Under the pieces are notes generated by a model that was given only the letters and a program-made list of their open reading frames with translations, was not told where the DNA came from and ran no database searches. 64,000 bases of DNA. It comes from Monodelphis domestica. Lineage: Eukaryota; Chordata; Mammalia; Didelphimorphia; Didelphidae. The stretch spans positions 86,925,735 through 86,989,734 of the forward strand of contig NC_077227.1 of the NCBI RefSeq assembly GCF_027887165.1, in the 5' to 3' direction. The number at the start of each line of letters is the position of its first letter. Position 1 is the first letter of the stretch. A program made the translations under genes and the position numbers. Below are positions 44,830 through 56,489 of this stretch, in pieces.

Positions 44830-45515
44830 ACCTATCGTAAAGATTAAATATTGCATATCCCAAATTTTGTATACTACAAAGCACTTTTCAATCCTTATTG
44901 TCATCATCTTTTTAAGGCTATAAACTCTGTGAAGTCAGAGAACCACTTGGGCCCAGCATAGCATATTGCTTAGATTGAGCATTTGATGACTATTCGTGAA
45001 ACTGAATAGAATAAATGTGAGCTGCTGCCATTAGTACACTGACTTGCTATTTACTTGGACAAAGAGTAAAATAGAATCATACGTTGAGAGTTGGAAGGGA
45101 TATGGATATGCATCATGTCCTCAGGTTTTTAAAGCTCAGAGGATGTTCAGAAAATGGGCCCTTCTGCCTTAAGCTCCAAAGGGAGCACAACCAACCCCAC
45201 CAACCTTTGCCCTCCAAATAACAGACATTTTTATTACTCCAGCTGAACAGAAAATAGCTCTGCAGGGAGAACACACACCAGGGAAGAGAAAGCAGTCACA
45301 AGGGAAAAAAACAAAGCAGATTTACATCAGCTATCCACAGGCACATGACCCATTTATTGCTTGTGAAGGTTGCTGAAATTCCCAGGAATGAAGACTGGGA
45401 CAGAGACCTCATTATACAATAACAGACACACCACCTCTTCAAGCAACCTGAAGAGATCTCTTCTGTGTGAGTCACATTTTGTGCATTCATTGCTTATGAT
45501 GGCAGCAGAGATGTC
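44830..45515. other. Mostly unassigned DNA
   Basis: Contains a MER5/MIR-like trace near 45070-45130 (agagttggaagggatatgg). The 45150-45500 part is free of obvious repeats and has no coding signal beyond 64-68 codon frames. Confidence 0.4.
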
Positions 45516-45518
45516 TTG

Positions 45519-45764
45519 CTATTCAGTTGTTTTAATCATGTCTGACTCCTTGTTATCCTATTTGGGGTTTTGTTGACAAAGATGCCAGAGTGGTTTGCCA
45601 TTTTCTTCCCCTCCTCATTTTACAGTTGTGAAAACTGAGGCAAACAGGGTTAAGTGACTTGGCACGGTCACACAGCTGGCAAGTGACTGAGACCAGATTT
45701 AAACTCCAAAAGAAGATTCTTCCTTACTCCAGGTCCAGCACTCTAGCCACTGTAGCTTCTAGCT
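45519..45764 (-). mobile_element. Marsupial SINE (family B), antisense
   Basis: Reads attcagttgttttaatcatg, gagtggtttgccattttctt, gtgaaaactgaggcaaacag, ggtcacacagctggcaagtg and a degraded head. Nearly full length. Confidence 0.88.
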
Positions 45765-45769
45765 TGTCT

Positions 45770-46970
45770 ACATTTAATGACCATCATTTCCAAATCAAAA
45801 TAGAACTTGGTAATCCTTGGATTACTTGTACCTTTAATATAGAGTTACAATGTCTGTAATTTTCTTTCATTTGCCACTAAGATGTCTTTTCAGATTTTTT
45901 TGGGGGGGGATAAGCTGGTATCTTCTTGCACCACCACACACATCATAGAGGGACATATAAGTAAAAAGGGAGAGCAGGTAGGAGGCTTTCACTTATGATA
46001 TCTAGTATAATATCCTTCTTTAGCTTCTGATACTTCATCCTTCATGATTCTCAAGCATTTGAGATTTAGTGGGAAAAATTATGGTGCTCTTATCACAAGT
46101 GCAAGGGAGTACAAAGAAAGAACTAAGTCTATTATAGTGAGGAGTAGAAGGAATATTAATTTCAAAACTGCTGGCCATAGAGAAATTTATATAGAGTAGT
46201 GCTGGCATTTCAAAGGGGAATATAGAATAGTCAAAGGCAATGTGGAAGGAGTACTGAGTATTGAAGGAAGGTTTCAGGACCTAGAGAAGCTCAGATCCTC
46301 TATGAACATTTCCCATAATTCTTTAAAAATAATAAAGAATATCACCTATAAACTCCTCCATGCAGTTCAAGGCTGCACAGAATCCTATATAAGTACTGAA
46401 TGTATTCAAGTCTCTACAGGTGGAAAAATTTGTAAAAGTAGCTCCGTGGCAATGGGAGGAAGACTCGTAGAGTCCAGAAAGGGGTTGGTGCCAAAGGTCC
46501 ATGGCAACTGGAAAGAGGCCCTGGGAAAAATTTAGCATCAAGGTGACCCCAAGCTTTGGTCATAGTAAGAAAAAAGGTCCTGAGCAGTACCCATTTGGTC
46601 CTAGGGCTACGCATCATCCAAGTAGCCTAAAGAACAAAGGGGAAAAGCACAAAATTCCTATAGAAAATAAGACCGAGTTAGCCACCATACTTTGACCAAG
46701 CAAGGCCTGCGCATAGTAACCATGAGTATAGGAGTGAAGTTATACTTAAGCAGATATGAGCAAACCAAAGTACACATCAAATACTATTGACTAAGGATAA
46801 ATTCCCAAAAATAGGCCCTCAGAGGAAAAAAAAAATTATTCCCACAAAGATCATAAGAGTAGCTAAAATAAATGAGTAATTATATGCAAAAGAAACTCCA
46901 GTGGCAAAAGGGAGAATATGAAGTATAGATGCATCATTAGGTAATCCCTGAAGGTCCTTTCCATTTTTTT
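45770..46970. other. No supported feature
   Basis: Unassigned DNA. A 97-codon plus frame (46242-46535) with overlapping minus frames shows no domain. The region near 46.2-46.8 kb has slightly raised GC and could be a decayed LTR or LINE 5' region, but I cannot show it. Confidence 0.4.
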
Positions 46971-46974
46971 CCTC

Positions 46975-47105
46975 CAATTCTGGCTCTGAAACTTACTATT
47001 TATGTGACCTTAGGTAAATCACTTAACCTCAAACTGCTCAGTTTCCTCATCAATAAGATGGGGAAGCTAAACACAACGATCCCAAAAGTTTATTCTGTGA
47101 AGTGA
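46975..47105 (+). repeat. MIR SINE remnant
   Basis: Contains ttactatttatgtgacctta, taaatcacttaacctcaa and tcagtttcctcatcaataag. Confidence 0.7.
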
Positions 47106-47109
47106 TTCC

Positions 47110-48555
47110 ATTTTGCTATAAAAGACCAGAAAAAGAAAGAAAGACTTGAACTGAAAGAGAAGGAAGTGAACAAGACAAAGAAAAAAAAAAAACTAGACTA
47201 TGACTCTCAAGGTGGTAATGGGTTAAGAAGATTTTTAAGAAGGTGAGGAAGTTTTTTTTTTGGGGGGGGGAGGGGGTTGCAAAAGCCATCATAATGAACA
47301 AAAATGGGCCAAAGATGAAGAATCTATCTATAAGTTGAATAAAGTTCTCAATGATTGTTTCTCTTTTTGCTGTGGCCAAGTAATTGTTTACTTGTGCTCT
47401 GAGAGCAGGCATTGATATCTCTCCAAGGAAAGAAGGTAGAGGATCAAATAATAACCTTCCACTATAGTTATTCTAAGAGAGAATGAAATGAACCTTAAAA
47501 ACATGGAAAGTCTTTTATGGGAAAAAAGAAGAAAGGATAAAAAAGTAGAGAATTCTGACCTTTTTCAAAAGTTGGCACAAGAAAGAATGAGCTGAAGAGA
47601 AGAATAAATACATTATGAAGCATTTATTGTCAGATCCTAGGGCACAAATACAAAAGTTTTGAGGAACTTATATTCTGAAAGAAAACACAGAGACAGAATG
47701 TCCAAAGAAAAGATGTTTTGATCTGAGAAGTGACATGTTGAGTAGAATCACAAAGTGATTAATAGATATGTTTTATTCCAGGAATGGTACTCTTGATTCG
47801 ATGACTGTTAACAGAGGAAAAGAGGAAGGAAGATGTTGCAACATGACAGGAAATTGAATAGAATATACATCATGGTGCGAACGAGGCTGCCGAAGTATGG
47901 TGAACTCTTGCTGATCAAGAGGTCCGGGCTCCCAGGGTGAAAGACAGAGAGGAGAGTATAGCAATATTCCAGTGAGTGAGATAAGAGAAAGAAAGAGAGA
48001 GAATTGTAGTTTTGCAGGCTTTTCCTCTTTCACTTATTTACTTTATTCCTGAATTCTGCAAGAAACTTCCTCTTCTAGACTAGAGTCAAATTAAGATGAC
48101 TCTATTAAGATAAGTTAGTAGAGTTCAGATGATTTCAAAGAAGGAAAGGTAGAATTCCAGGTCCTAAAATTCTAGAGAAGTCAGCCCACAAAAGGAGGAG
48201 AGATTTCAAATGTGAAAACACAAAGAAGAATCATTCCAATGAAGAGGGAAAGATGAAGTGGTTCAAAGAGACTGATGCCCAGGGAATTTTTTTAACCAAC
48301 TTGGATTCTTAAAATCACCTCTCCTTGCTTCTGTTTTTTTTTTTTTGTATACAACATATGATGAATACAAAAGTATAGTATGACTTTTTAAGAAATGTCA
48401 GAGGGGTTAAATTTTTTAAACATGCAACTTGATAAACACAATTCACTTGACTTAATAAGGTAAGACTGGAGATGACCTAAGGAAAGAAAAAAAATGTTAA
48501 CCATATTGAAGAAGAGAGGAAAGTGTAAGAGATAAGATTTCTGCTTGTGGTAAAT
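47110..48555. other. No supported feature; possible L2 trace
   Basis: A-rich DNA with a possible antisense L2 trace at 47610-47690. No gene signal. A 98-codon minus frame (47116-47412) is driven by purine-rich low complexity. Confidence 0.4.
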
Positions 48556-48559
48556 GGAT

Positions 48560-49012
48560 TCAGAAAAAAGCCGCAAAGATAGGGACTTCAGTCTCTGTCC
48601 TCTAGAATAGGTTAAAAGAACTGGAGATATTCAGCCTAGAGGAAAAAAAAAAGACTAATTGAGGAGGCGATCATATCTTAAAATTGGAAGGGTTATAAGA
48701 AAGGGGGATTGGATTTTTTTAGACTCTTTCTGTTTGGCCCAAAAGGGTGGAATTAGGAGCAAGGAATAAAAGTTAAAAAGGGAATTTGAGGCCTGAAAAA
48801 CTTCCTAATAATCAGTTATGCAAAATTGGAATGAGCCTCTTTGAGAATTAATGAGTTCCTTCTCACCTGAGGTCTTCAAACAGAAATTGGTTGAGTACTA
48901 GTTTGGGTATATTGCCATGGCAATTCTTCTAAAGTTAGATTAGATTAGGGTAAATGACCCCTGCAGTCCCATCTCACTTTAAAGTTCTTTCACTATGTGA
49001 TTCTCAGATTCT
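48560..49012 (+). mobile_element. CR1/L3-like LINE 3' end, best copy
   Basis: Sense order: gagatattcagcctagagga, tcttaaaattggaagggtta, ctgtttggcccaaaagggtg, aaaaacttcctaataatcag, ttggaatgagcctctttgag, gaggtcttcaaacagaaatt and tcactatgtgattctcagat. Confidence 0.7.
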
Positions 49013-49227
49013 GATGGAGAGAAGAACAGCTTAAACCCTCTTTTGCTCTTGTTTGTTTGTTGTTTTTGTTGATTTTTTGGTTCTGCCAAGAAAAATGATC
49101 TTTTGGACTAGAAAGGATAGAATAAAAAGGGCAGACTGAGTTGATATACAAGAGAAGTAGGGGCCTATAATCTGCTTTTGATGAGTTCAGATTGCCAGGC
49201 CCAGATGAATTGTATGATATATGATAT

Positions 49228-49395
49228 TGTTGTTCAGTTATTTCAGTCATGCCTGACTCTTTGTGACCTCATTTAAGATTTTCTTTCCAAAGATACTATA
49301 GTAACTTGCCATTTCCTTCTTCAACTCCTTTTATAGATGAGGAAATCGAGGTAAACATGGTTGGGTGACTTGCCCAGGGTCATATATAACTAGTA
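49228..49395 (-). mobile_element. Marsupial SINE (family B), antisense, 5'-truncated
   Basis: Reads ttgttgttcagttatttcag, tgactctttgtgacctcatt, ttgccatttccttcttcaac and gtgacttgcccagggtca. Confidence 0.85.
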
Positions 49396-49502
49396 AATTG
49401 ATATATTCTCATCATGTATGTATGTCTATGTATGCTCATGCATGCATAAAATAATAATATATATGTATAGATGATTTGTTCTCTTTATTCTTATCCTTAG
49501 AT

Positions 49503-49745
49503 ATGGGGCAGTGGATAAACTGATGGTCTGGGAGTCTGGAAGACCCAAGTTCAAATCTAACTTTAGACACTTACTAACTATTTGACCCTGGGCCAGTATC
49601 TTAACCTCTGTTTACCTCAGTTTTCTCATACATAAAATAGATAACAATAGTACCTATATCCCAGGATTGTTATGGGGATCAGATGAGATAAGAATGATAA
49701 AGCAGTTGTACAATGCCTGGCACAATATTCTATATAAATGTTTAG
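49503..49745 (+). repeat. MIR-type SINE with marsupial head
   Basis: Contains ggggcagtggataaactgat, gaagacccaagttcaaatct, ttgaccctgggccagtatct, cccaggattgttatggggat and caatgcctggcacaat. Confidence 0.75.
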
Positions 49746-49749
49746 TTGT

Positions 49750-50055
49750 TAATAGTTTTTATTTTTCGCCTGTGAAATCATAACACTTTTTATGAATTTT
49801 AAAGCCCTGGTAGAGGGTCTCATCACTATCTTCCCCACATTAGCCAACTAACCATTGTTTTTCATATTTTTCTCCTAGTATCCCAGGAGATATATCTCAA
49901 TCATTTAGTTGGATGGAGCATTGAATAACAAAAAGCATACATAATGCTTAAGCCTCTTCCCTTATTTACAATTATATGAAATAAAGATGCTCTATTTCCT
50001 TTTAATTGAAAAGATGAGCTTTTCCCCTCCCATTTTATGAAATAGATCCCGAGGA
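49750..50055. other. No supported feature
   Basis: AT-rich unassigned DNA. Confidence 0.5.
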
Positions 50056-50059
50056 TTTT

Positions 50060-50192
50060 TTTTAACACTTTCTGTCTGACAATACTGTGTGTTGGTTTTA
50101 GGGCTGATGAGCATAAATGGCTAGGCAATGGGGGTTAAATGACATGCCCAAGGTTACACATTTAGGAAGTGTCTGAGGTCATATTTGTGAGA
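50060..50192 (-). mobile_element. tRNA-like SINE (family A) fragment, antisense
   Basis: Contains aatggctaggcaatgggggt, taaatgacatgcccaaggtt and aggaagtgtctgaggtcat. Confidence 0.7.
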
Positions 50193-50194
50193 AT

Positions 50195-50810
50195 CTTAAC
50201 ACTGAAAAAAAGGACATTGGCAGTCATATAGTCAAATCCTTGTTCCATTCAACCATAGCATCTGAAGCATCCCATCTGGGCCATGGTTTTGGAGAATGGG
50301 TAGAAATTCCTGGGTGGAGCTCTGAAAAGCTTTTGACATCACTGACATCATTTTCTCATGCTGAGATGCACATGATTTGTGGGGAATCTTTAGGAAAAAA
50401 ATACTGTGGTGAACTTTGAAAAGACTTGAGGCTTGAATGGAAGAATGTATTGGGAGGGGAGCAGGGAAAGAAAAGATGGCAAGCTTATTCTCACTGGCCA
50501 GGAAATAGTTCTTTATGAAGAAAACCTCCTTTAGCAAAACATGTTGTATAATTTCAATGAGGTAGTTCTGTTGAAAACTCAGGAACACCTCAATCTTTTT
50601 GTTTTTCAGGGAAAGAGCATGATCTCAGTATTTATTTAAAGAGAGTTCTGAGGGTAATTCAGTCTGGCCTGGAATTTAGTGAACAAACATTCTGCTTTCC
50701 TTGACTTTGCTCAGCCTTTGGGTATCGCACATTTCTTCCACTTGAGTTGCAGTAACTATGAAATGCTGCATAAAAAGCATTAGGAGGGGAAGCCAGAAAA
50801 GATGCTATGT
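50195..50810. other. No supported feature
   Basis: Unassigned. A 118-codon minus frame (50232-50588) has no recognisable domain or splice context. Confidence 0.45.
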
Positions 50811-50876
50811 GACACACACAAACACATGCACACACACACACATATACACACACACACAAATCACTCACACAGAGTC
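50811..50876. repeat. (CA)n microsatellite
   Basis: Interrupted ac repeats with atgc and atat interruptions. It generates the Val-Cys run in a minus-strand open frame. Confidence 0.9.
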
Positions 50877-51197
50877 CCACACATGAGTGATGGTGTCTTA
50901 AGACAATACTACATTCACTTACTAAAATTTTATTGACAGAGAACAAATGGATTGTGATATTCGACATCTGCCTTGTGCTTATATTTTTCACCTCCACCCC
51001 TTTTTCTGGAGCTGAGTAGATCAATTTTCCCCATTGAGCTACACATCTCCCCTTTCTCCTACTCTCACAAACTACTTCATTCTCCAAGCAAATGAATCCT
51101 TCCTTATCCTCAAGAGCAAGGGTTCTTAACTTGGTCTGTAAAATTGATTAAAAAAACAACAACACAGTATTTTGATAACTATTTCAATATAATTGAC

Positions 51198-51925
51198 TTT
51201 TTAAAAAATTAAGTTTGTTTATTTAATAAATTAATTTAGAATATTTTTCCATGATTTCATGATTCATGTTCTTTCCCTCCCCTCTTATCACCCCCTCAGC
51301 CAATGAGCAATTCCACTGGGCTTTACATTTGTCATTGATCAAGACCTATTTCCATATTATTGATATTTGCATTAGGGTGATCATGTAGAGTCTACATCCC
51401 CAATCATATCTACATCGAACCATGTGGTCAAGCAGTTGTTTTTCTTCTGTATTTCTACTCCTGCAGTTCTTCCTCTGAATGTGGATAATTTTTTTTCTCA
51501 TAAGTCTCTCAGAATTGTCCTGATCATTGCATTGCTGCTAATATTTGATTGTACCACGGTGTATCAGTCTCTGTGTACAATGTTCTGCTGATTCTGCTCC
51601 TTTCACTCTGCATCAATTCCTGGAGGTCATTCATTCCAGCTCACATGGAATTCCTCCAGTTCATTATTCCTTTGAGCACAATAGTGTTCCATTACCAAGA
51701 AATACCACAATTTGTTCAGCCATTCCCCAATCGAAGGGAATCCCCTCATTTTCCAATTTTTTGCTACCACAAAGAGCACAGCTATGAATATTGTTGTACA
51801 AGTCTTTTTCCTTATTGTCTCTTTGCAATGTAAACCCAGCAATGGTATGACTGTATCAAAGGTTAAGCAGTCTTTTAAAGTCCTTTGCACATAATTCCAA
51901 ACTGCCTTTCATAATGGTTGAACTT
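51198..51925 (-). mobile_element. LINE-1 3' end, antisense
   Basis: Mirror of the L1 at 0.24-1.15 kb: atttaataaattaatttaga, catgattcatgttctttccc, caatgagcaattccactggg, caagcagttgtttttcttct and caatttgttcagccattccc. Minus-strand translation gives LLGLHCKE, KNWKMRGFPSIGEWLNKLWY and FHVSWNE in an 87-codon open piece. Confidence 0.9.
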
Positions 51926-52096
51926 TAAAAACAAATAAACAAACACAAAATCTTACCTTCCATCTTAGAATCAATACTATATATTGGTTCAAAGGGTTAG
52001 GTTCAAAATGGTAGAAAGTGTCTGAAGTTAGATCTGAACCCAGGACATCATGTCTTTATTCTTGACTCTCAATCCAGTGAGCCAACTAGCTGCCCT
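51926..52096 (-). mobile_element. tRNA-like SINE (family A), antisense, abutting the L1
   Basis: Reads tcttaccttccatcttagaa, agtgtctgaagttagatctg, gaacccaggacatcatgtct and ccaactagctgccc. On the minus strand it sits directly 5' of the truncated L1. Confidence 0.85.
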
Positions 52097-52324
52097 CAAT
52101 ATGACTTTTAGCTTCTGCATTTAAAAATTGAATTCTAAGGAGTACATATGTTTCATCAGAATGTGTCAAAGGGATCCATGACACAGAAGTTTAAAAAAAC
52201 AACCTTGCTCTAATGGAGTGGACTTATCAAAGAAGTCTTTGGGCAAATGATTGTCTATACTGATTAGTCAAACAAATAGCCAAATCTAGTCAAATTCAGC
52301 TAATTCCAATGAACAAATTAATGC

Positions 52325-52410
52325 ATTAAGTACCTACTAGGTGGTGACATATTAGTACATAAGAAAAATGCAATAGCCCCTGCCTTTAAGGAGTTTGCAT
52401 TCTTTTTATC
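52325..52410 (-). mobile_element. L2 LINE 3' fragment, antisense
   Basis: Contains gcattaagtacctactaggt and ctgcctttaaggagtttgca. Confidence 0.6.
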
Positions 52411-52469
52411 AGTGTTATTTGGGGGGTATGGAAGAATGTGGCATATAGACATTGATCACATCATGCCTG

Positions 52470-53110
52470 GATTATTGGAATAGCTTGCTGGGTGGGTCTG
52501 CTTGCCTCAAATCTCTCTCTATTTCAATCCAACTTTCAAATTCAGTCACCAAAGTGATTTTCCTTAAGATCAGGTTCAATCATGTCATCCCTTTCCCCTT
52601 CTCCCTCTAAACTCCAATGGTTTCCTATTACTTCCAGGAGAAAATGAAAAACTCTGTTTGGCATTTAAAGCCCTTTATAACCTAGCCACCTTGAACCTTT
52701 CCTGTCTTCTTACACCTTACACTTGACACTCTTTGATTCAGTGATGCTGGCCTCCTGGCTTTTCCAGAAACAAAACACTTCACCTCTTAGATATAGACAT
52801 TCTCTCTAACTGTCCTCATGCCTAGATCACTCTCTTTCCTCTTCTTTGGCAACTGAGTTCCCTAGTTTCAAGTCCCAGTGAAAATCCAGGTTTCTATAGG
52901 AAGCCCTCCAGAACCCCTCTTAATTTCAGTGCTTTCCTTCAGTAATTATTTCCTATTTCTATTTCTCATAGTTTTATTTGTATGTAATCATTTGTATCTT
53001 GTCTTCCCCATTAGATTTTGAACAACTTGAGTCCAAGGATTGTCTTTTGCATCTTTTTGCATCCCCAACATTTAGCACAAGACCTGGCACAAAATATTTA
53101 TTAATGAGGA
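52470..53110 (+). mobile_element. L2 LINE 3' half
   Basis: Sense L2: cctggattattggaatagct, caatggtttcctattacttc, ggcatttaaagccctttata, aggaagccctccagaacccc, cttgagtccaaggattgtct and acctggcacaaaatatttat. Confidence 0.88.
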
Positions 53111-53299
53111 TGAACCAAATCTCCCATTATTAGTGAATTTGATTATATACCATTGTACAAAAACTGTGAGCTAATTGAATTTGACTTATTCTCTGAAACT
53201 CCTCTGATCTATTTATGTATGTAGATACTGTGGATGTTCAAGGTCTTTCAGAGGAAGGGAACCATGCCAATGCCTCATTATTATTAATGAATAATAATA

Positions 53300-53500
53300 G
53301 CTTATATTTATATGACACTTCACGGTTTACAAGATATATTACATTCAGTCTAATTTTATCTTCAGCAACCTTGTGAGGGAGAAAGAACATGTTTTGTTAT
53401 TGCCATTATTCAATCGAGGAAAATAAAACGAGGAGGTGTAAAGTGATTTGTCCATACAAGCAATTTGTAAGTGGTAAGTCAAGACTCAAACCCAGGGCTT
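53300..53500 (-). repeat. MIR-like SINE, antisense
   Basis: Contains tatgacacttcacggtttac, ccttgtgagggagaaagaac, gaggtgtaaagtgatttgtc and gactcaaacccagggcttta. Confidence 0.6.
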
Positions 53501-53561
53501 TAAACTTGGGATCAAGACTTTTCTCACTGTTACCCTGCTATCTAAAATTCCTCCTCCTCAT

Positions 53562-53648
53562 TTCTTTCTCTCTCTCTCTCTCTCTCTGTCTCTCTGTCTG
53601 TCTGTCTCTGTCTCTGTCTCTCCCTCCCTTCCTCCCTCCTTCCTTCCT
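53562..53648. repeat. (CT)n/(CTGT)n/(TTCC)n compound microsatellite
   Basis: Pure pyrimidine tract with G interruptions of the tctg type, ending in tccttcctt. Confidence 0.95.
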
Positions 53649-53689
53649 AATTATCTCAGTTTACTTGTTTTTTTTTTCACTTGAGCCTC

Positions 53690-53870
53690 ACAAGAACCCT
53701 GCAAGGTAAATGCTATTATTATTATTATCATCCTCATTTTACAGAAGAAACCAAGGCTAAGAAAGACTAACTGATTTGACCAGCTTATAAGTGTCAGAGG
53801 GGAAATTTAAACTGAGGTCTTCCTGACTCCATTCACAATCCTCTATGCACTGCCCACCTAGTTATCTATC
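53690..53870 (-). repeat. MIR SINE, antisense
   Basis: Contains agaaccctgcaaggtaaatg, atcctcattttacagaagaa and ttaaactgaggtcttcctga. Confidence 0.65.
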
Positions 53871-54380
53871 TCAATGTAATTCTGTTCTCAGGATCCAGGA
53901 AGTCACTGTCTTATTGGAAAGATGGCTTTATAATGAAACTTTGATAACATTTCAATAATTAACTCTTAGGATGGAGAAATTATTCTCTGGAGCCACAGTG
54001 TGTCTCTACACAGACTACATTGAGGCCTGGTAAAACATTTAAGTTGCCTCTCATGGACCATTGCTGCTACTTCCCTTCCCTCTGCTCCTGAGAGCCTCAA
54101 AATTCAACATCTTGTTTGCATCTAAGGCCTTTTACAATGAATTCTGCCCTGCCTCTACAGCTTTGTTTTTCAGTATTCTGTTATATTAATATTTTTTTCA
54201 TAACTAAATTATTTTACCCATTGCCCTCAGAACATGTCTTATTTTTTTCTCCTTCCTTGCCTTTTTACTTGTAATTTTCCAAGGAGCTCAAGCTTTACCT
54301 ATTTAAATTTTATCTATTTTTATAGTCCAGCACTAATTCCACTTTTTGTGATGTTTTCCATAACTCCACCCATTAACCTA
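53871..54380. other. No supported feature
   Basis: Pyrimidine-rich unassigned DNA. Parts near 54.05-54.33 kb may be L2. Confidence 0.4.
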
Positions 54381-54382
54381 GA

Positions 54383-55009
54383 GCTGTGATGGTGAACCTA
54401 TGGCACACATGCCAGACAAGGCATGCAGAGAACTCTCAGTGATTATAAGCCCATTGTTGCCAGAATTCATTACTAGAAAGGCAGAGGGACTCAAGTCAAG
54501 CCACTCCCTTCCCCCCTCCACTGGCCTGAGGACAATTTTTTTCATTTGACCTGCCCCTTTGATCAGTTGTCCAATGGGAGAACTTACTGCCTTCCCTGTT
54601 TGGGATAAGGTGGGTAGATCACACACCAGCTCATAGAGTTAGAGGGAGCAGAGCACTCACTCCCTTCCCTAACTCTAATCCTAAATTCATTTCTAATGCT
54701 AACTCCAAATTTGTTCCTAAGCCTAACCCTAAATTTGTTTCTAAGCCTAACTCTAAATTCTAACTCTAACCCTAAATTTTTTCCTAAACCTAACTTTAAA
54801 ATCATTTCTAACTCTAATCCTAAATTGGTTTCTAACCCTAAAACTAACCGTGAGGATATTTTTTCACTTGTATTCAATACCCCCAAAAGAGTCCTTTTAT
54901 CTTCCCCCATTTGAAGTAACAGAGGGAAGGCAGGGCACAGCATGTGGTTTCTAGATATATAGGGGATGAGGTATGGCATGTGGTCTCTAAAAAGGTTTAC
55001 CATCACTGG
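54383..55009. mobile_element. hAT-like non-autonomous DNA transposon with terminal inverted repeats
   Basis: The left end gctgtgatggtgaaccta and the right end aaggtttaccatcactgg are inverted repeats of each other with few mismatches. Flanking cctagagc and ccttgagt may be a degraded 8-bp target duplication. It has no transposase frame and encloses the telomere-like minisatellite. Confidence 0.7.
54655..54850. repeat. Telomere-like degenerate minisatellite
   Basis: About ten units of the form ctaaccctaaatttgtttc, period roughly 24 bp or half of it, with ctaaccctaa cores resembling vertebrate telomere repeats. Minus-strand reading gives a repetitive Leu/Arg/Asn-rich frame, which is a by-product. 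Confidence 0.85.
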
Positions 55010-55129
55010 CCTTGAGTGATTTCCTTTTCCCCTTCCATTCTCGTTTCTCACTTTTCCCCCAGTACTTTTACCTTTGAGCAATACCCTTAGCACTTACACC
55101 ACTCACTTGGCATTACTTTCTGTTATGAT

Positions 55130-55378
55130 TTTTGTTGTTGTCAGTTGTTTTATTTGTATATAACTTTTTGTGACCCTATTTGTGGTTTTCTTGGCAAAGA
55201 CACCAATGGTTTGACATTTTCTTCTCTGGTTCACTTTATAGATGAAGTAAAAGGGGGTAAAATGACTTATCCAGGGTCACACAACTACAAAGTGTCTGAA
55301 GCAAGATTTGAACTCAAGAAGATGAGTTTTCTTGACTTCAGGCCTGGCACTCTATCTGCTGAGCCACCTAGCTGTCTC
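55130..55378 (-). mobile_element. Marsupial SINE (family B), antisense, full length
   Basis: Reads ttgttgttgtcagttgtttt, gtgaccctatttgtggtttt, atccagggtcacacaactac, gatttgaactcaagaagatg and gagccacctagctgtctc. Confidence 0.92.
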
Positions 55379-55539
55379 TATCATTTGTTTTTATAGCTCT
55401 CTCATTAGACTGTGAGTTCATCTTATAGTTTCTCCTCTATATACCCATTGTTACTTACTATAGGGATTAAGGTAGGTGGAAAGAAAAGATAGCTAACAGG
55501 ACAGTTCCTAAATGAAGGAAGCTGACTTCTATGAGGTGT

Positions 55540-56000
55540 GGAGTCCCCTCAGCTCAGAGATTTCAGAACTGGGAGGACCCTCAATGAAACAAAATCTACA
55601 GCATATATAAAAGAATTCCTTCTACAACTTCCCTGTACAGGGTCAGGCAGCTTTTGCTTAAAGACTCCCAGCAAGGGAGAATCCACTATCTGAAGGAGGG
55701 AGCCTAGTCAGGCTACTTTTGAAAAGCTCTAATTGTCAAGAAGTCTTGCTGTTCTTTGTTGTTTTGTTTTGTTTTTGCTTAACATGGAGGCTAGCCTTGC
55801 TATTTTGAAACTTCCAATGATTGGTTTTGCTTCTGTCTTCTGGGACTAAACAAAGCAATTCTAATCCTTTTAATTGATCCATATCATATCTTTCTCCTCA
55901 TGCTAGGAGAAGCATGAGATGAAGAAACACAATTCCCAGCCATTTTTTCTTTGCCCCTCTTCTCTACAGAATGAAAGAGAGTAGATGTAGTTGCAAGATT
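55540..56000 (-). mobile_element. CR1/L3-like LINE 3' part, antisense
   Basis: Contains actcccagcaagggagaatc, a tcaagaagtcttgctgttc segment followed by a T/G insertion, gaaacttccaatgattggtt, ttctgtcttctgggactaaa and atccttttaattgatccata. Confidence 0.6.
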
Positions 56001-56094
56001 ATTTAGAAATAAATTTTTGTTTATGCCGGTGTTGGAGTGTGCTCCAAAGAACGAGGTGTGCTTAGGCAGAAAATTATCTTATTTGCCTCTGTCA

Positions 56095-56318
56095 GGAGGA
56101 TAGAACTCTGGGCCAATTCAGATTCAGAAACTTATTACATAAGTGATCTTTGACATTTACTTCTGCCTGCCTCAGTTTCCTCAACTGAAAAATAGGGCTA
56201 AAAACACCACTGCCTAGATCCCAGGGCTATTATGGGGATCAAATGATATATTTGTCAGAAAACATTTAGCACAGTGCCTGGCACATGATACATGTTTAAT
56301 AAATGCTTGTCCTTTACC
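56095..56318 (+). repeat. MIR SINE
   Basis: Contains ctgcctcagtttcctcaact, ggctattatggggatcaaat, cagtgcctggcacatgatac and tttaataaatgcttgtcc. Confidence 0.8.
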
Positions 56319-56380
56319 TTCTCCACTTTCCCTAATGCAACCCTGTCACTCCCTCCTCTGGGCAGATAATTGGTGCTATG

Positions 56381-56487
56381 TTGTTGTTCAGCCATTTCAG
56401 TCATGACCCCTTTTGGGTTTTCTTGGCAAAAATACTGGAGTGGTGTGCCACTTCCTTCTCCAGTTCATTTTTCAGATGCTAAAGGAG
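56381..56487 (-). mobile_element. Marsupial SINE (family B) 3' fragment, antisense
   Basis: Reads ttgttgttcagccatttcag, ttttgggttttcttggcaaa and ctggagtggtgtgccacttc. Confidence 0.85.
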
Positions 56488-56489
56488 GA

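Larger units (their letters stand above)
51116..52208. mobile_element. hAT-like DNA transposon interrupted by an L1 and a SINE
   Basis: Left end gagcaagggttcttaactt and right end aacaaccttgctc are inverted copies of each other. The body segment tatttcaatataattgact is followed, after about 0.9 kb of inserted DNA, by ttttagcttctgcatttaaa and gggatccatgacacagaag. Same family type as 2.09 and 15.86 kb. Confidence 0.65.

Noticed and set aside
50659..51087. 142-codon minus frame with a Val-Cys run
   Set aside because: The run is a translated CA microsatellite and the rest is featureless.
54584..55093. 169-codon minus-strand frame rich in Leu/Arg repeats
   Set aside because: It is produced by the telomere-like minisatellite inside a DNA transposon. 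There is no start context or domain.
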